Below, in pieces: positions 1 through 8,181 of a stretch of 30,085 nt of DNA. This DNA is from JBBRWV01 sp038248985. GTDB lineage: Bacteria; Planctomycetota; Phycisphaerae; WQYP01. The notes under the pieces were generated by a model, which was not told where the DNA came from, did not search any database, and saw nothing but the letters and a program-made list of their open reading frames with translations. The stretch lies in NCBI GenBank assembly GCA_038248985.1, contig JBBRWV010000029.1, positions 1 to 30,085 of the forward strand. Direction: 5' to 3'. Position numbers and translations under genes: made by a program. Every line of letters begins with the position of its first letter. Position 1 is the first letter of the stretch.

Positions 1-2
1 AC

Positions 3-167
3 AAGGACGAAGCGCATTGCGTGAACCAGATCGCCACGCGGCTTCTGAAGAACGGCGACATCCTGGCCGTCTACAACGAGGAGCGCTTCCCCTCACTTTT
101 TACCCCCTCGCGCCTCCGCCCGCGCCCACACACTCACGATCCCCGCCGCCGCCGCCCGTTGCACTGA
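3..167 (+). CDS. Possible 3' end of an unidentified gene cut by the window edge
   Basis: An open frame enters from the left edge and stops at TGA 165-167. The first 30 or so codons look protein-coding (G/C-rich third positions, balanced residues such as NQIATRLLKNGDILAVYNEERF), while the part beyond about base 92 is the antisense of the HEAT-repeat gene and reads as Arg/Pro-rich noise. The true gene may therefore end, or be frameshifted, near base 92. I do not recognise the family. The minus strand also has an open frame here, so even the strand is not certain. Confidence 0.25.
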   Translation, partial: KDEAHCVNQIATRLLKNGDILAVYNEERFPSLFTPSRLRPRPHTHDPRRRRPLH

Positions 168-1148
168 CGCATCTTGGTCCTGTAATAACGGCACCAATCG
201 CCCCTCCCCCGCCGGTGACAGGATATCCCCCAGCGCCAAAGCCGCCAAAACCCTCAATCGCGAATCATCATCCCGTAACATCCCCAAACAAAAGTTCCCC
301 CCCTGCACCGATCCTTGTTTCGCCAACGACCGCGCCGCCAACAATTGCCGCCGCACTTCCATTTCCCGCGTGCCATTCGTAATTTTTAGGGGCTGCCGAA
401 ACGCCAGCAACAACGGATTCGCCGCCACTTCCTTCGGCAAATCCGCACACACCACGATCGCGTTCCATTGATCTTCCGCGTATTTACTCAGCGCCGAAGA
501 TGTCACCACACGCTGCGCTGAGGAATCCCCCAATCGCGCCAGTGCTGCAATATTTTCAAACCGCACCCGCGGATCGGTTTCGCCGCGCCGCGTCTGCAAC
601 AGCGGTATCGCGCTAGGGTTCCCCAACAACCCCAACACCGTCGCCGTGTTCGCCCGCGTCGTCGCCGAAGGATCCGTGATCATCTTCGGTATCACATTCA
701 TGTACGACGTATCGCCCAGTCGGTTCAACGCATAAATGCCCGCCACACGCACGGAGTTATTCACATCCGTCTCCGCCAGCACCACCAGTCGCGATTTCAA
801 ACGCAATTCCTTACGCTGCCCCGCCGACATCGCCGCGGCAAATCTTACAATCCAATCGTTGTCATGCAGACCCTGCTCCAACACTTCCTGCACCCGCGGA
901 TCTTCCAGCGGTTGCAGCGCTTCAATACAGTTCGCCCGCGCTCCCGGATCTTTCGATCGCGCCTGCACCTGCAGCAGCACAATTGACCGCTCCAATGCCG
1001 CGGATCGCACCTGCGCCACGCCCGACAATTCCACCTCTTCCGGACTCGCCGTCGGACCTCCACACCCTGCCAGGCACACTACTCCCGCCATCACCATCAC
1101 ATGGCCCGCCATCTGCAGCTTGCTCATTTTCGTTCCAATCATCGTCAT
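93..1148 (-). CDS. HEAT-repeat lipoprotein
   Basis: A 351-residue envelope protein. The N-terminus is a lipoprotein signal peptide: short basic start, hydrophobic stretch, then lipobox LAGC with the lipidated Cys at about residue 29. From about residue 50 to 340 it consists of HEAT/PBS-type helical repeats, recognisable by recurring patterns such as DPRVQEVLEQGLHDNDWIVR, VRVAGIYALNRLGD and LRVLAALALGDI. Such repeats normally make an elongated protein-binding scaffold; no catalytic motif is seen. The ATG overlaps the stop of lnt by 4 bases (ATGA at 1148-1145), and AGGGA lies just upstream inside the lnt end, which supports this start and suggests translational coupling. The product would itself be a substrate of the enzyme encoded just upstream. 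Function beyond scaffold is unknown. Confidence 0.85.
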   Translation of the reverse strand: MTMIGTKMSKLQMAGHVMVMAGVVCLAGCGGPTASPEEVELSGVAQVRSAALERSIVLLQVQARSKDPGARANCIEALQPLEDPRVQEVLEQGLHDNDWIVRFAAAMSAGQRKELRLKSRLVVLAETDVNNSVRVAGIYALNRLGDTSYMNVIPKMITDPSATTRANTATVLGLLGNPSAIPLLQTRRGETDPRVRFENIAALARLGDSSAQRVVTSSALSKYAEDQWNAIVVCADLPKEVAANPLLLAFRQPLKITNGTREMEVRRQLLAARSLAKQGSVQGGNFCLGMLRDDDSRLRVLAALALGDILSPAGEGRLVPLLQDQDASVQRAAAAGIVSVWARAEARGGKK

Positions 1149-3001
1149 GCATTCCCTACTTTGAGATTACTTGCTTCCTGCGCCACGCCCTTGCGCGGCC
1201 GCACCAGCGTCCAGCCGACCGTCAGCACACACGCCATTCCGCATAACATCGGAAATATGTCCCCAACTTGTGTATAGATCGTTTCCCGCGAATCAACCTC
1301 CACCCGATGCACCGCAAACCCACGTGCCCCGATACTCCGCCCCGCCTTGTCCACGACCAGTTTCACCACCCGACCATTCGCATCAATAAACCCTGAATTC
1401 CCCGTGTTCACACTCCGCGCCATCGGCACGCGATTCTCCACCGCCCGCAAGCATGAAGCCTGCAAATGCTGATCCAACTCCACCCACTGAAACCACCCCT
1501 CATTCGATATGTTCACCAAAAAATCCGCTTTCTTCCCCCCGTTCGCCTTCGTCATCCGTTGCGACGGATACGGCATCGTATCCTCAAAACAGATGGGCGT
1601 CCCAAACCCATAACGCTTCACCTCGCCACTCCCTTTCACCGCCGACACAGCCGTCGCCGCACTCGTCCCCGCCCCGTTCGCTCCCCCCACTCCCGGCGGA
1701 TCCTCGATCACAAACCGCGTCCACCGATCCCCCGCCGCGATCGCATAATCTTCAATGTTCGGGCTGAACTGATGCATAATCGCCTTCGCCCAGCCCACTT
1801 CGCTCAGCGGAATAAATTCCCCAAACGGCACTCGATGCACTTTCGCATACCAGTCCACTGCCCCGCGTCCCGGTGAAATCAATACCGACCGATTTTGCCG
1901 AATCGACGATCCATAGTCCCCCCGCGGCACCAACGCTCCGATTCCTACCAGCAGATGCACGTCGCCTCGATCCGCTTGCACCTGCAACGCGCGAACGTAC
2001 TCTTTACCCCGTTCCTGCGCCCATATCCAAAAGTCCGGATCCGCAAATCCTTTGAACGCCCCCTCCGGCGCATTCAAGTACTCCTCGTTGCAGAACAGCG
2101 GCACCATCGTCTCCGGCCATATCACCATGCTTGGCTTCGGATCCGACGCAATCGCTGCCCGCGACAACTCGTAGTGCCGGACAAATATCTCTTCCCGATT
2201 CCCCGCATCCTCCTTGTTGCTCTGTGGAATATTGTCTTGAATCACCGCCAGCACCGGCCCCGGCGTCGTCGTGTGCTGCGCCAGACGAAAAATCCCATAT
2301 CCCAAAACAAAAACCAAGCATGTCGCCGCAGTGCCCACAACACGCTTCAATTGCGGATTAAAACGTGACCTGCCGCCCTCCACCCGCATCAACGGCAGAC
2401 GCAGCATATCCACATAACATCCATTGATCACCCCAATGAAGAACGTCACGCCCCACACCCCGAAAATGTCCGCGATCTGAATGAACACCGGCACCGGTGC
2501 CAGGCAATTTCCCAGGTTGAACCACGGAAATCCCCCCAGCACAAACGACGATCGCACATACTCCACCGCCGTCCACACCAGCGGCACCGCCACCAGGGCT
2601 GGCATCCGCAACTGCACCACCAGCCGATGAACTCCTATCGCATAAACTGGAAAATACAGCGCCATGTACAACGCCACCGCGATGTACCCCCCCACCGTCA
2701 CCGGCCCCAGCCAGAACAAACTCGGCACAAAAAACGCCACCCCCAACAAATAATACATCAACACCCACCCCCAGTTCAGCCGCCTCCGTATCACGCAAAT
2801 CGTAAACGGCACCAGCGCAAACTGTGCCAAAAACCACCAGTAAAACGGCGGAAACAACAGCGGCATTAACACGGCCGTCAAAAACAGCATCAACACCGCG
2901 GATGAAAATTTGTGTCGCCCCACCGCCACGCCCTCCCCGGGCCTCTCCGGTTTGCCACCCTTGGGCTTATTCTTCGCTGCCTGTTTCTCAACTGCTGCCA
3001 C
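1145..3001 (-). CDS. lnt: Apolipoprotein N-acyltransferase Lnt
   Basis: Transfers the third acyl chain from a phospholipid to the N-terminal Cys of diacylated lipoproteins, the last step of lipoprotein maturation, in the inner membrane. The N-terminal half holds about six hydrophobic segments including the conserved EYVRS...GGFPWFNLG region. The C-terminal half is a nitrilase (CN-hydrolase) domain with the expected triad: Glu in WPETMVPLF, Lys in YAKVHRVPFGEFIP and Cys in PICFEDTMP. An Ala/Val-rich ligand-loop insert precedes the Cys. The frame is open to a TTG at 3034, but that start has no well-spaced ribosome site; GTG at 3001 has AGGG five bases upstream and is preferred (618 residues). 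A basic Lys-rich leader of about 25 residues comes before the first membrane segment. It overlaps the downstream lipoprotein gene by four bases. Confidence 0.93.
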   Translation of the reverse strand: MAAVEKQAAKNKPKGGKPERPGEGVAVGRHKFSSAVLMLFLTAVLMPLLFPPFYWWFLAQFALVPFTICVIRRRLNWGWVLMYYLLGVAFFVPSLFWLGPVTVGGYIAVALYMALYFPVYAIGVHRLVVQLRMPALVAVPLVWTAVEYVRSSFVLGGFPWFNLGNCLAPVPVFIQIADIFGVWGVTFFIGVINGCYVDMLRLPLMRVEGGRSRFNPQLKRVVGTAATCLVFVLGYGIFRLAQHTTTPGPVLAVIQDNIPQSNKEDAGNREEIFVRHYELSRAAIASDPKPSMVIWPETMVPLFCNEEYLNAPEGAFKGFADPDFWIWAQERGKEYVRALQVQADRGDVHLLVGIGALVPRGDYGSSIRQNRSVLISPGRGAVDWYAKVHRVPFGEFIPLSEVGWAKAIMHQFSPNIEDYAIAAGDRWTRFVIEDPPGVGGANGAGTSAATAVSAVKGSGEVKRYGFGTPICFEDTMPYPSQRMTKANGGKKADFLVNISNEGWFQWVELDQHLQASCLRAVENRVPMARSVNTGNSGFIDANGRVVKLVVDKAGRSIGARGFAVHRVEVDSRETIYTQVGDIFPMLCGMACVLTVGWTLVRPRKGVAQEASNLKVGNA

Positions 3002-3120
3002 AGCCACCCTCGCGTACCAAACAAAAAACAACAAAATTTACGATACGTCCCCCCTTCTTTGTTGTCCACCCGGTTCAAAAGCCATGCCGCCCGCCGGCGC
3101 TTCGCCACATACGCATTCGC

Positions 3121-3149
3121 TTTACGGTTTTGCTTCGTTTCGCTATAAC
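3121..3149 (+). promoter_or_regulatory. Sigma70-type promoter of carB
   Basis: TTTACG (3121-3126) and TATAAC (3144-3149) are separated by 17 bases, four and five matches to the consensus hexamers. Transcription would begin near 3156, leaving a leader of under 50 bases before the carB ATG, too short for a pyrimidine attenuator. The region is divergent with lnt, for which no convincing promoter was seen. Confidence 0.6.
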
Positions 3150-3202
3150 CTTTCGAGTTTACTTTTTACACGCGGTCCATTTGCTGACGGGGTTTTTTCG
3201 CA

Positions 3203-6200
3203 ATGCCCAAACGTACGGATATCCACTCGATTTTAATCATTGGGGCAGGCCCCATCGTCATCGGCCAGGGCTGCGAATTTGACTATTCCGGCACCCAGGC
3301 CTGCAAGGCTCTCAAAGAAGAGGGATACCGCGTCATATTGGTCAATTCCAATCCCGCCACCATCATGACCGACCCCGAGATGGCTGATCGCACTTACATC
3401 GAGCCCATCACCGTCGAAGCCGTCGCCAAAATCATCGAAAAAGAACGCCCCGACGCTCTCCTCCCCACGCTCGGCGGCCAAACCGGCCTCAATACCGCCA
3501 TCGCCCTCTACGACGCCGGCATCCTTGAAAAATTTGGCGTCAAAATGATCGGCGCCAATCGCGAAGCCATTCGCCGCGGCGAAGACCGCAGCGCCTTCAA
3601 AAAACTCATGGAATCCATCCATCTCGAATGCCCCAAAAGCGGCCTTGCCCACTCCATGGATGAAGCTCGCCAGGTCGTAAAATTCACCGGCCTCCCCTGC
3701 ATCATCCGCGCCAGCTTCACCCTCGGTGGCACCGGCAGCGGCATCGCCTACAACATGGAAGAATTCGAAACCCTCTCCCAACGCGGCCTCGACGCCTCCA
3801 TGATCACCGAAATCCAAATCGATCAAAGCCTGATCGGCTGGAAAGAATACGAACTCGAAGTGATGCGCGACACCGCCGACAATGTCGTCATCGTCTGCTC
3901 CATCGAGAACTTCGACCCCATGGGCGTCCACACCGGCGACTCCATCACCGTCGCCCCCGCCCAAACCCTCACCGACAAAGAATATCAACGCATGCGCGAC
4001 GCCTCCATCGCCATCATCCGCGCCGTCGGCGTCGAAACCGGCGGCTCCAATATCCAGTTCGGCAGCAACCCCAAAACCGGCGAACTCGTCGTCATCGAAA
4101 TGAATCCCCGCGTTTCCCGCAGCTCCGCCCTCGCCAGCAAGGCCACCGGTTTCCCCATCGCCAAACTCGCCGCCAAACTCGCCGTGGGCTTCACGCTTGA
4201 CGAACTGCCCAATGACATCACCAAGAAAACCGTCGCCTGCTTCGAGCCGTCGATCGACTACGTCGTCGTCAAAATCCCCCGCTGGACGTTCGAAAAATTC
4301 CCCGATGCCGACGAAACCCTCACCACGCAAATGAAGAGCGTCGGCGAAGCCATGTCCATCGGCCGTACCTTCAAAGAAGCCCTGCAAAAGGGCATCCGCA
4401 GCATGGAAGTAAAACGCTTCGGCCTCGGTCTCGACAAAATCGACAAATGGTGGCGAGCGCAGCAAGCCAAGTTAGCCTCCGGCGAGTCGCCGGGGGTCAT
4501 CGCTCCTCAACCATCTGCTTCCGCTCTCGGTGAAAAACCCGCCAAATCCCTCGGCGACCGCGGCTCCGACATGACCCGCAAAAACACCGAAGAACAATCC
4601 GCCGCCACCTGGCCCATCCCCGAAGAAAAACTCAATCGCAAACTCTCCGTCCCCTCGCAGGGGCGCATGTACTACATTCGCTACGCCTTCAAGGCCGGCT
4701 ACAACGTCGAACAGGTGTTCGCCCTGACGAACATCGACCCCTGGTTCTTGACCCAGATGAAAGAGCTGGTGGATTTCGAAGACGAATTGGTGGGGATCGA
4801 AAAAACCTTTCCACGTTTCAATGACAAGAACGTTGAGACCGACGCAAAATGCCAGAAGTACGCAAAACTTCTGCAGCAGGCGAAACAATGGGGCTATTCG
4901 GATGTTCAGTTGGCAACAGTTTGGAGCACCACTCCCGCCAACATTCGCAAGGTGCGCGAGGGTATGGGAATTAAACCCGTCTACAAACTCGTCGACACCT
5001 GCGCCGCAGAGTTTGAAGCCGCCACCCCCTACTACTACAGCACCTACGAATCCCCCATCCAAAAACTCGTCAATGGCAAACTGGAACCGGTGGCTGCCGA
5101 TGAAATTCGTGTCAGCAACAAGAAAAAGGTCATCATCCTCGGCGGCGGCCCCAACCGCATCGGCCAAGGCATCGAGTTCGACTACTGTTGCGTGCAAGCC
5201 GCCTTCGCTGCCAAAGAGCTCGGTTTCGAATCCGTCATGGTCAACTCCAATCCCGAAACGGTGTCTACCGATTACGACACCAGCGATCTCCTCTTCTTCG
5301 AACCTCTCACCCAGGAAGATGTTTTGAACATCGTCGAACGCCTCAACGGCAAACCGCTGCAAAAACGCGAATCGAACCACAATAAGCCCGATCGCTTCGC
5401 GCCAGTGACCGCCCTCGATGCCAATGCCGACGGCCTCGTCGCCGGCGTCATTGTCCAGTTCGGTGGCCAAACCCCCCTTAACCTCGCCCGCGGCCTCAAA
5501 GACTACGGCGTCCCCATCATCGGCACCAGCGTCGAGTCCATCGAAGCCGCCGAAGATCGCGAAAAATTCAACGCCATGATCAAACGCCTCGGTCTCAAAC
5601 AACCCAACGGCGGCACCGCCCGCAGCGCTGAAGAAGCACGCATCGTCGCCAAACGCATCGGCTATCCCGTGCTCGTCCGCCCCTCTTTCGTCCTCGGCGG
5701 CCGCGCCATGGAAATTGTCTCCGACGAAACACAACTAAACTACTACATCCAAAACGCCGTCGAAGTCGCCGACGAACATCCCGTCCTCATCGACAGCTTC
5801 CTCGGCGACGCCACCGAAATGGATGTCGATTGCATCGGCGACGGCAAGGAATACATCGTCTGCGGCCTGATGGAACACATCGAAGAAGCTGGGATTCACT
5901 CCGGCGATTCCGCCTGCTCTCTCCCGCCCTTCAGCCTGCCCAAATCGATCATCGACGAGGTGCGCCGCAATACCCTGATGCTCGCCAATGAACTAAAAGT
6001 CGTCGGCCTCATGAATATCCAGTACGCCATCAAAGACGACCAAGTCTACATCCTCGAAGTGAACCCCCGCGCCTCGCGCACCGTGCCCTTCGTCAGCAAA
6101 GCCACCGGCGTAAGCTGGGCCCGCATGGCCGCCAAAGTCATGATGGGCAAAACGTTGAAGGAACTGGGAATTGCCGGCGAAGTGGTACCCACCAAATGGG

Positions 6201-6760
6201 TCGCCGTCAAAGAATCCGTATTTCCCTTCAACAAGTTCCCCGGTGTGGATGTGATCCTCGGACCCGAGATGCGCAGCACCGGCGAAGTCATGGGCATCGA
6301 CGCGAATTTCGCCGTCGCCTTCGCCAAAAGCCAGATGGCCGCCGGCGGCAGCTTGCCCACCAGCGGCACGATCTACATCTCCGTACGCAACGGCGACAAA
6401 CAACGCGTCGTCCCCATCGCCCGCAAACTCGCCGATGTCGGCTTCAAACTCCTCGCCACCGGAGGCACGCACCGCGCCCTCACTGAGGCCGGCGTTCCGT
6501 CCGAACGCGTCAACAAAATCGCCGAAGGCCGTCCCAACATCATTGATGCCATCAAAAACAAGCAGGTTCATTTGCTCATCAACACGCCCACAACCAAGGG
6601 CCCCAAAACCGACGAAGGCACAATTCGCTCCGCCGCCGTCATGCACAAGGTCCCCATCATCACCACCATGACCGCCGCCGAAGCCGCCGTCGAAGCCATC
6701 GCCGCCATCAAATCCGGTGACTGGGGCGTGAAAAGTTTGCAGGAATATTATGCCGAATGA
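3203..6760 (+). CDS. carB: Carbamoyl-phosphate synthase large subunit
   Basis: Makes carbamoyl phosphate from bicarbonate, ATP and ammonia delivered by CarA, feeding pyrimidine and arginine synthesis in the cytoplasm. Both homologous halves are present: the first begins with GAGPIVIGQGCEFDYSG, the second at about residue 641 with GGGPNRIGQGIEFDYCC. Each has an ATP-grasp domain with the RPSFVLGGRAM-type loop (RASFTLGGTGSG in the first). The C-terminal MGS allosteric domain starts near residue 1056 (GTIYISVRNGDK, LATGGTHRAL). At 1185 residues it is about 110 longer than the usual 1070. The extra length lies mainly in two linkers: about residues 421-470, Ser/Pro/Lys-rich and containing a perfect palindrome in the DNA, and about residues 715-748. 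Catalytic regions look intact. carA is not in the window. Confidence 0.97.
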   Translation: MPKRTDIHSILIIGAGPIVIGQGCEFDYSGTQACKALKEEGYRVILVNSNPATIMTDPEMADRTYIEPITVEAVAKIIEKERPDALLPTLGGQTGLNTAIALYDAGILEKFGVKMIGANREAIRRGEDRSAFKKLMESIHLECPKSGLAHSMDEARQVVKFTGLPCIIRASFTLGGTGSGIAYNMEEFETLSQRGLDASMITEIQIDQSLIGWKEYELEVMRDTADNVVIVCSIENFDPMGVHTGDSITVAPAQTLTDKEYQRMRDASIAIIRAVGVETGGSNIQFGSNPKTGELVVIEMNPRVSRSSALASKATGFPIAKLAAKLAVGFTLDELPNDITKKTVACFEPSIDYVVVKIPRWTFEKFPDADETLTTQMKSVGEAMSIGRTFKEALQKGIRSMEVKRFGLGLDKIDKWWRAQQAKLASGESPGVIAPQPSASALGEKPAKSLGDRGSDMTRKNTEEQSAATWPIPEEKLNRKLSVPSQGRMYYIRYAFKAGYNVEQVFALTNIDPWFLTQMKELVDFEDELVGIEKTFPRFNDKNVETDAKCQKYAKLLQQAKQWGYSDVQLATVWSTTPANIRKVREGMGIKPVYKLVDTCAAEFEAATPYYYSTYESPIQKLVNGKLEPVAADEIRVSNKKKVIILGGGPNRIGQGIEFDYCCVQAAFAAKELGFESVMVNSNPETVSTDYDTSDLLFFEPLTQEDVLNIVERLNGKPLQKRESNHNKPDRFAPVTALDANADGLVAGVIVQFGGQTPLNLARGLKDYGVPIIGTSVESIEAAEDREKFNAMIKRLGLKQPNGGTARSAEEARIVAKRIGYPVLVRPSFVLGGRAMEIVSDETQLNYYIQNAVEVADEHPVLIDSFLGDATEMDVDCIGDGKEYIVCGLMEHIEEAGIHSGDSACSLPPFSLPKSIIDEVRRNTLMLANELKVVGLMNIQYAIKDDQVYILEVNPRASRTVPFVSKATGVSWARMAAKVMMGKTLKELGIAGEVVPTKWVAVKESVFPFNKFPGVDVILGPEMRSTGEVMGIDANFAVAFAKSQMAAGGSLPTSGTIYISVRNGDKQRVVPIARKLADVGFKLLATGGTHRALTEAGVPSERVNKIAEGRPNIIDAIKNKQVHLLINTPTTKGPKTDEGTIRSAAVMHKVPIITTMTAAEAAVEAIAAIKSGDWGVKSLQEYYAE
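4476..4496. repeat. REP-like palindrome inside the carB linker
   Basis: CCTCCGGCGA (4476-4485), one base, then TCGCCGGGGG (4487-4496): a 10-bp stem with one T-G mismatch or wobble and a perfect 7-bp core. It is preceded by TTAGC and followed by GTC. It stays in frame and encodes part of the extra linker (about residues 425-431). A similar hairpin with the same TAGC...GGGGTC flanks lies at 28549-28572, which suggests a dispersed palindromic repeat family. Confidence 0.5.
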
Positions 6761-6822
6761 ACGGCCGATGCCGGGCAAAACCGCCAGCAATCCGCCGCCC
6801 ATTTTCACATTTCAATAATTTC

Positions 6823-6851
6823 CGAACGTTCGCTTAAGAAGTCGGTATAAT
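6823..6851 (+). promoter_or_regulatory. Promoter of the GbsR/MarR-type regulator gene
   Basis: A consensus -10 TATAAT lies at 6846-6851. The -35 position is weak and is occupied by a perfect 10-bp palindrome, CGAACGTTCG (6823-6832). A weak -35 overlaid by a palindrome suggests control by a dimeric regulator. No terminator for carB was found in the short gap before it. Confidence 0.5.
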
Positions 6852-6856
6852 CCTCC

Positions 6857-6876
6857 CACATATGCGGACGTATGTG
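6857..6876. promoter_or_regulatory. Palindrome at the transcription start, possible autoregulatory operator
   Basis: CACATA (6857-6862) and TATGTG (6871-6876) are perfect 6-base arms around an 8-base spacer, 20 bp overall, beginning six bases after the -10 box and thus covering the likely start of transcription. MarR-family dimers usually bind such 16-20 bp inverted repeats and often repress their own gene. That this is the regulator's own site is inference from position. Confidence 0.4.
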
Positions 6877-6904
6877 CCCCGCTCCTCGCACTGGAAAGAA
6901 GTTT

Positions 6905-7450
6905 ATGCCTGAGACTGTTTCGAACGCGCTGGTCACCGCCCGTCGCGAATTTGTCGATCTCTGGGGGCAAATGGCCAATCACTGGGGCATCAACCGCACC
7001 ATGGCCCAAATCCATGCCCTCCTCATGATCTCCCCCGAACCCCTCACCGCCGAACAAATCATGGAAGATCTCCAAATCTCCCGCGGCAACGTCTCCATGA
7101 ACCTCCGCGACCTCATCAACTGGGGTATCGTCCGCCGCACCAGCATCCCCGGCGACCGGCGCGACTTCTTCACCACTGAAGCCGACGTCTGGTCCATGTT
7201 CCAAATCATTCTGCGCGAACGCAAAAAACGCGAACTCGATCCGTTGCTCACACGCCTCGATGAGTGCCTGGTCCATGTGGGCAAAAAATCCGAAACCGCC
7301 GACGAAAAAGCCTCCCATGAAGTATTCGTAAAACGCGTGACCGAATTACGCGACTTCTTCAACACCTTCCATCGCCTCGCCTCCACCCTCCTCGACAGCC
7401 AGCCCGGCAGCCTCGCCAAAGCCGTCAAAATGATCGACAAAATTATGTGA
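6905..7450 (+). CDS. GbsR/MarR-family transcriptional regulator
   Basis: A 181-residue winged-helix DNA-binding protein of the GbsR branch of the MarR superfamily. The helix-turn-helix runs from about residue 38 to 95: PLTAEQIMEDLQISRGNVSM is the recognition region, LINWGIVRRTSIPGDRRDFF the wing. This SRGNVSM...LxxWG pattern is typical of the GbsR type, several members of which control osmolyte genes in other bacteria. The C-terminal half is helical and likely dimerises. The frame is open 33 bases further upstream, but ATG 6905 has GGAAAG six bases before it and is preferred. The LOG-family gene follows after nine bases, so the two are probably co-transcribed. The ligand and targets cannot be read from the sequence. 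Confidence 0.87.
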   Translation: MPETVSNALVTARREFVDLWGQMANHWGINRTMAQIHALLMISPEPLTAEQIMEDLQISRGNVSMNLRDLINWGIVRRTSIPGDRRDFFTTEADVWSMFQIILRERKKRELDPLLTRLDECLVHVGKKSETADEKASHEVFVKRVTELRDFFNTFHRLASTLLDSQPGSLAKAVKMIDKIM

Positions 7451-7459
7451 TGGACTCCC

Positions 7460-8041
7460 ATGAAGACCATAGCGGTTTATTGCGCATCCTCCTTGGGGGC
7501 GGATCCAGTCTATCGTAACGCGGCCACGACGTTGGGAAAATTGCTCGCCCAACGCCATATCCGACTCGTCTACGGCGGCGGCAACGTGGGATTGATGGGA
7601 CAAATCGCCTCAACCATGCTCTTCCACGGTGGCCATGTAACCGGCGTCCTGCCTGAGTTTTTCCAGACCTGGGATATTGGCCAAATCGATTTGCCCGAAC
7701 TACGCATCGTCCAATCCATGCACGAACGCAAAGCCCTGATGGAAAAACTCGCCGACGGCTTTATTGCTCTCCCGGGGGGACTCGGCACCCTCGAAGAACT
7801 CGCGGAAATTCTCACCTGGGCCCAACTCGGCCTGCATCACAAGCCCGTCGGCCTCTTAAATGTCGCCGGTTACTACGATCACCTGATCGCCTTTTTTAAC
7901 CATGCGGTGGGCACAAAACTGCTCAAGGAAAAAAACCTGCAAGCCTTGCTGGTCAGCTCCGATCCGGTGGAGCTACTCGAAATGATGGCCGCTTGGAAAG
8001 GTGCGCGGGAGTCGCAAGAGATCGCCCCGTCACAACTATGA
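7460..8041 (+). CDS. LOG-family nucleotide phosphoribohydrolase (TIGR00730 type)
   Basis: A 193-residue Rossmann-fold protein of the LOG family (often labelled lysine decarboxylase-like by mistake). Characterised members cleave the N-glycosidic bond of nucleoside 5'-monophosphates, including cytokinin ribotides, giving base and ribose 5-phosphate. The signatures are an N-terminal AVYCASSLGADP, VYGGGNVGLMG at about residue 38, and the catalytic motif PGGLGTLEE at about residue 101. Length is normal. Its start lies nine bases after the regulator gene, with only a weak ribosome site, which fits coupled translation. The true substrate in this organism is unknown; roles outside cytokinin metabolism are common in bacteria. 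Confidence 0.92.
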   Translation: MKTIAVYCASSLGADPVYRNAATTLGKLLAQRHIRLVYGGGNVGLMGQIASTMLFHGGHVTGVLPEFFQTWDIGQIDLPELRIVQSMHERKALMEKLADGFIALPGGLGTLEELAEILTWAQLGLHHKPVGLLNVAGYYDHLIAFFNHAVGTKLLKEKNLQALLVSSDPVELLEMMAAWKGARESQEIAPSQL

Positions 8042-8103
8042 TCCGCAAGTTCGCGGGGGCGGGCCGGCGACGGAGCATCGTCAACCATCAATTTCTCATC
8101 AGC

Positions 8104-8145
8104 AAAAAAAAGACAGACCCGCGGTTTTTAAGGCCGCGGGTCTGT
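8104..8145 (-). terminator. Rho-independent terminator of flagellin gene 1
   Basis: ACAGACCCGCGG (8113-8124) and CCGCGGGTCTGT (8134-8145) form a perfect 12-bp stem with a 9-base loop. Read on the minus strand, it is followed closely by a run of eight T (8111-8104). It lies 36 bases beyond the flagellin stop. The same stem may also stop plus-strand transcripts from the LOG-family gene. Confidence 0.9.
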
Positions 8146-8181
8146 TCGAGCTACTTGGAACTGCTCAGGTGACTCTCAGGA

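Noticed and set aside
3233..5734. Two long minus-strand frames opposite carB
   Set aside because: Gly/Phe/Asp-rich shadow translations of a recognised carB.
6823..6832. LexA box at CGAACGTTCG
   Set aside because: Gram-positive LexA sites are CGAAC-N4-GTTCG; here the arms abut with no spacer.
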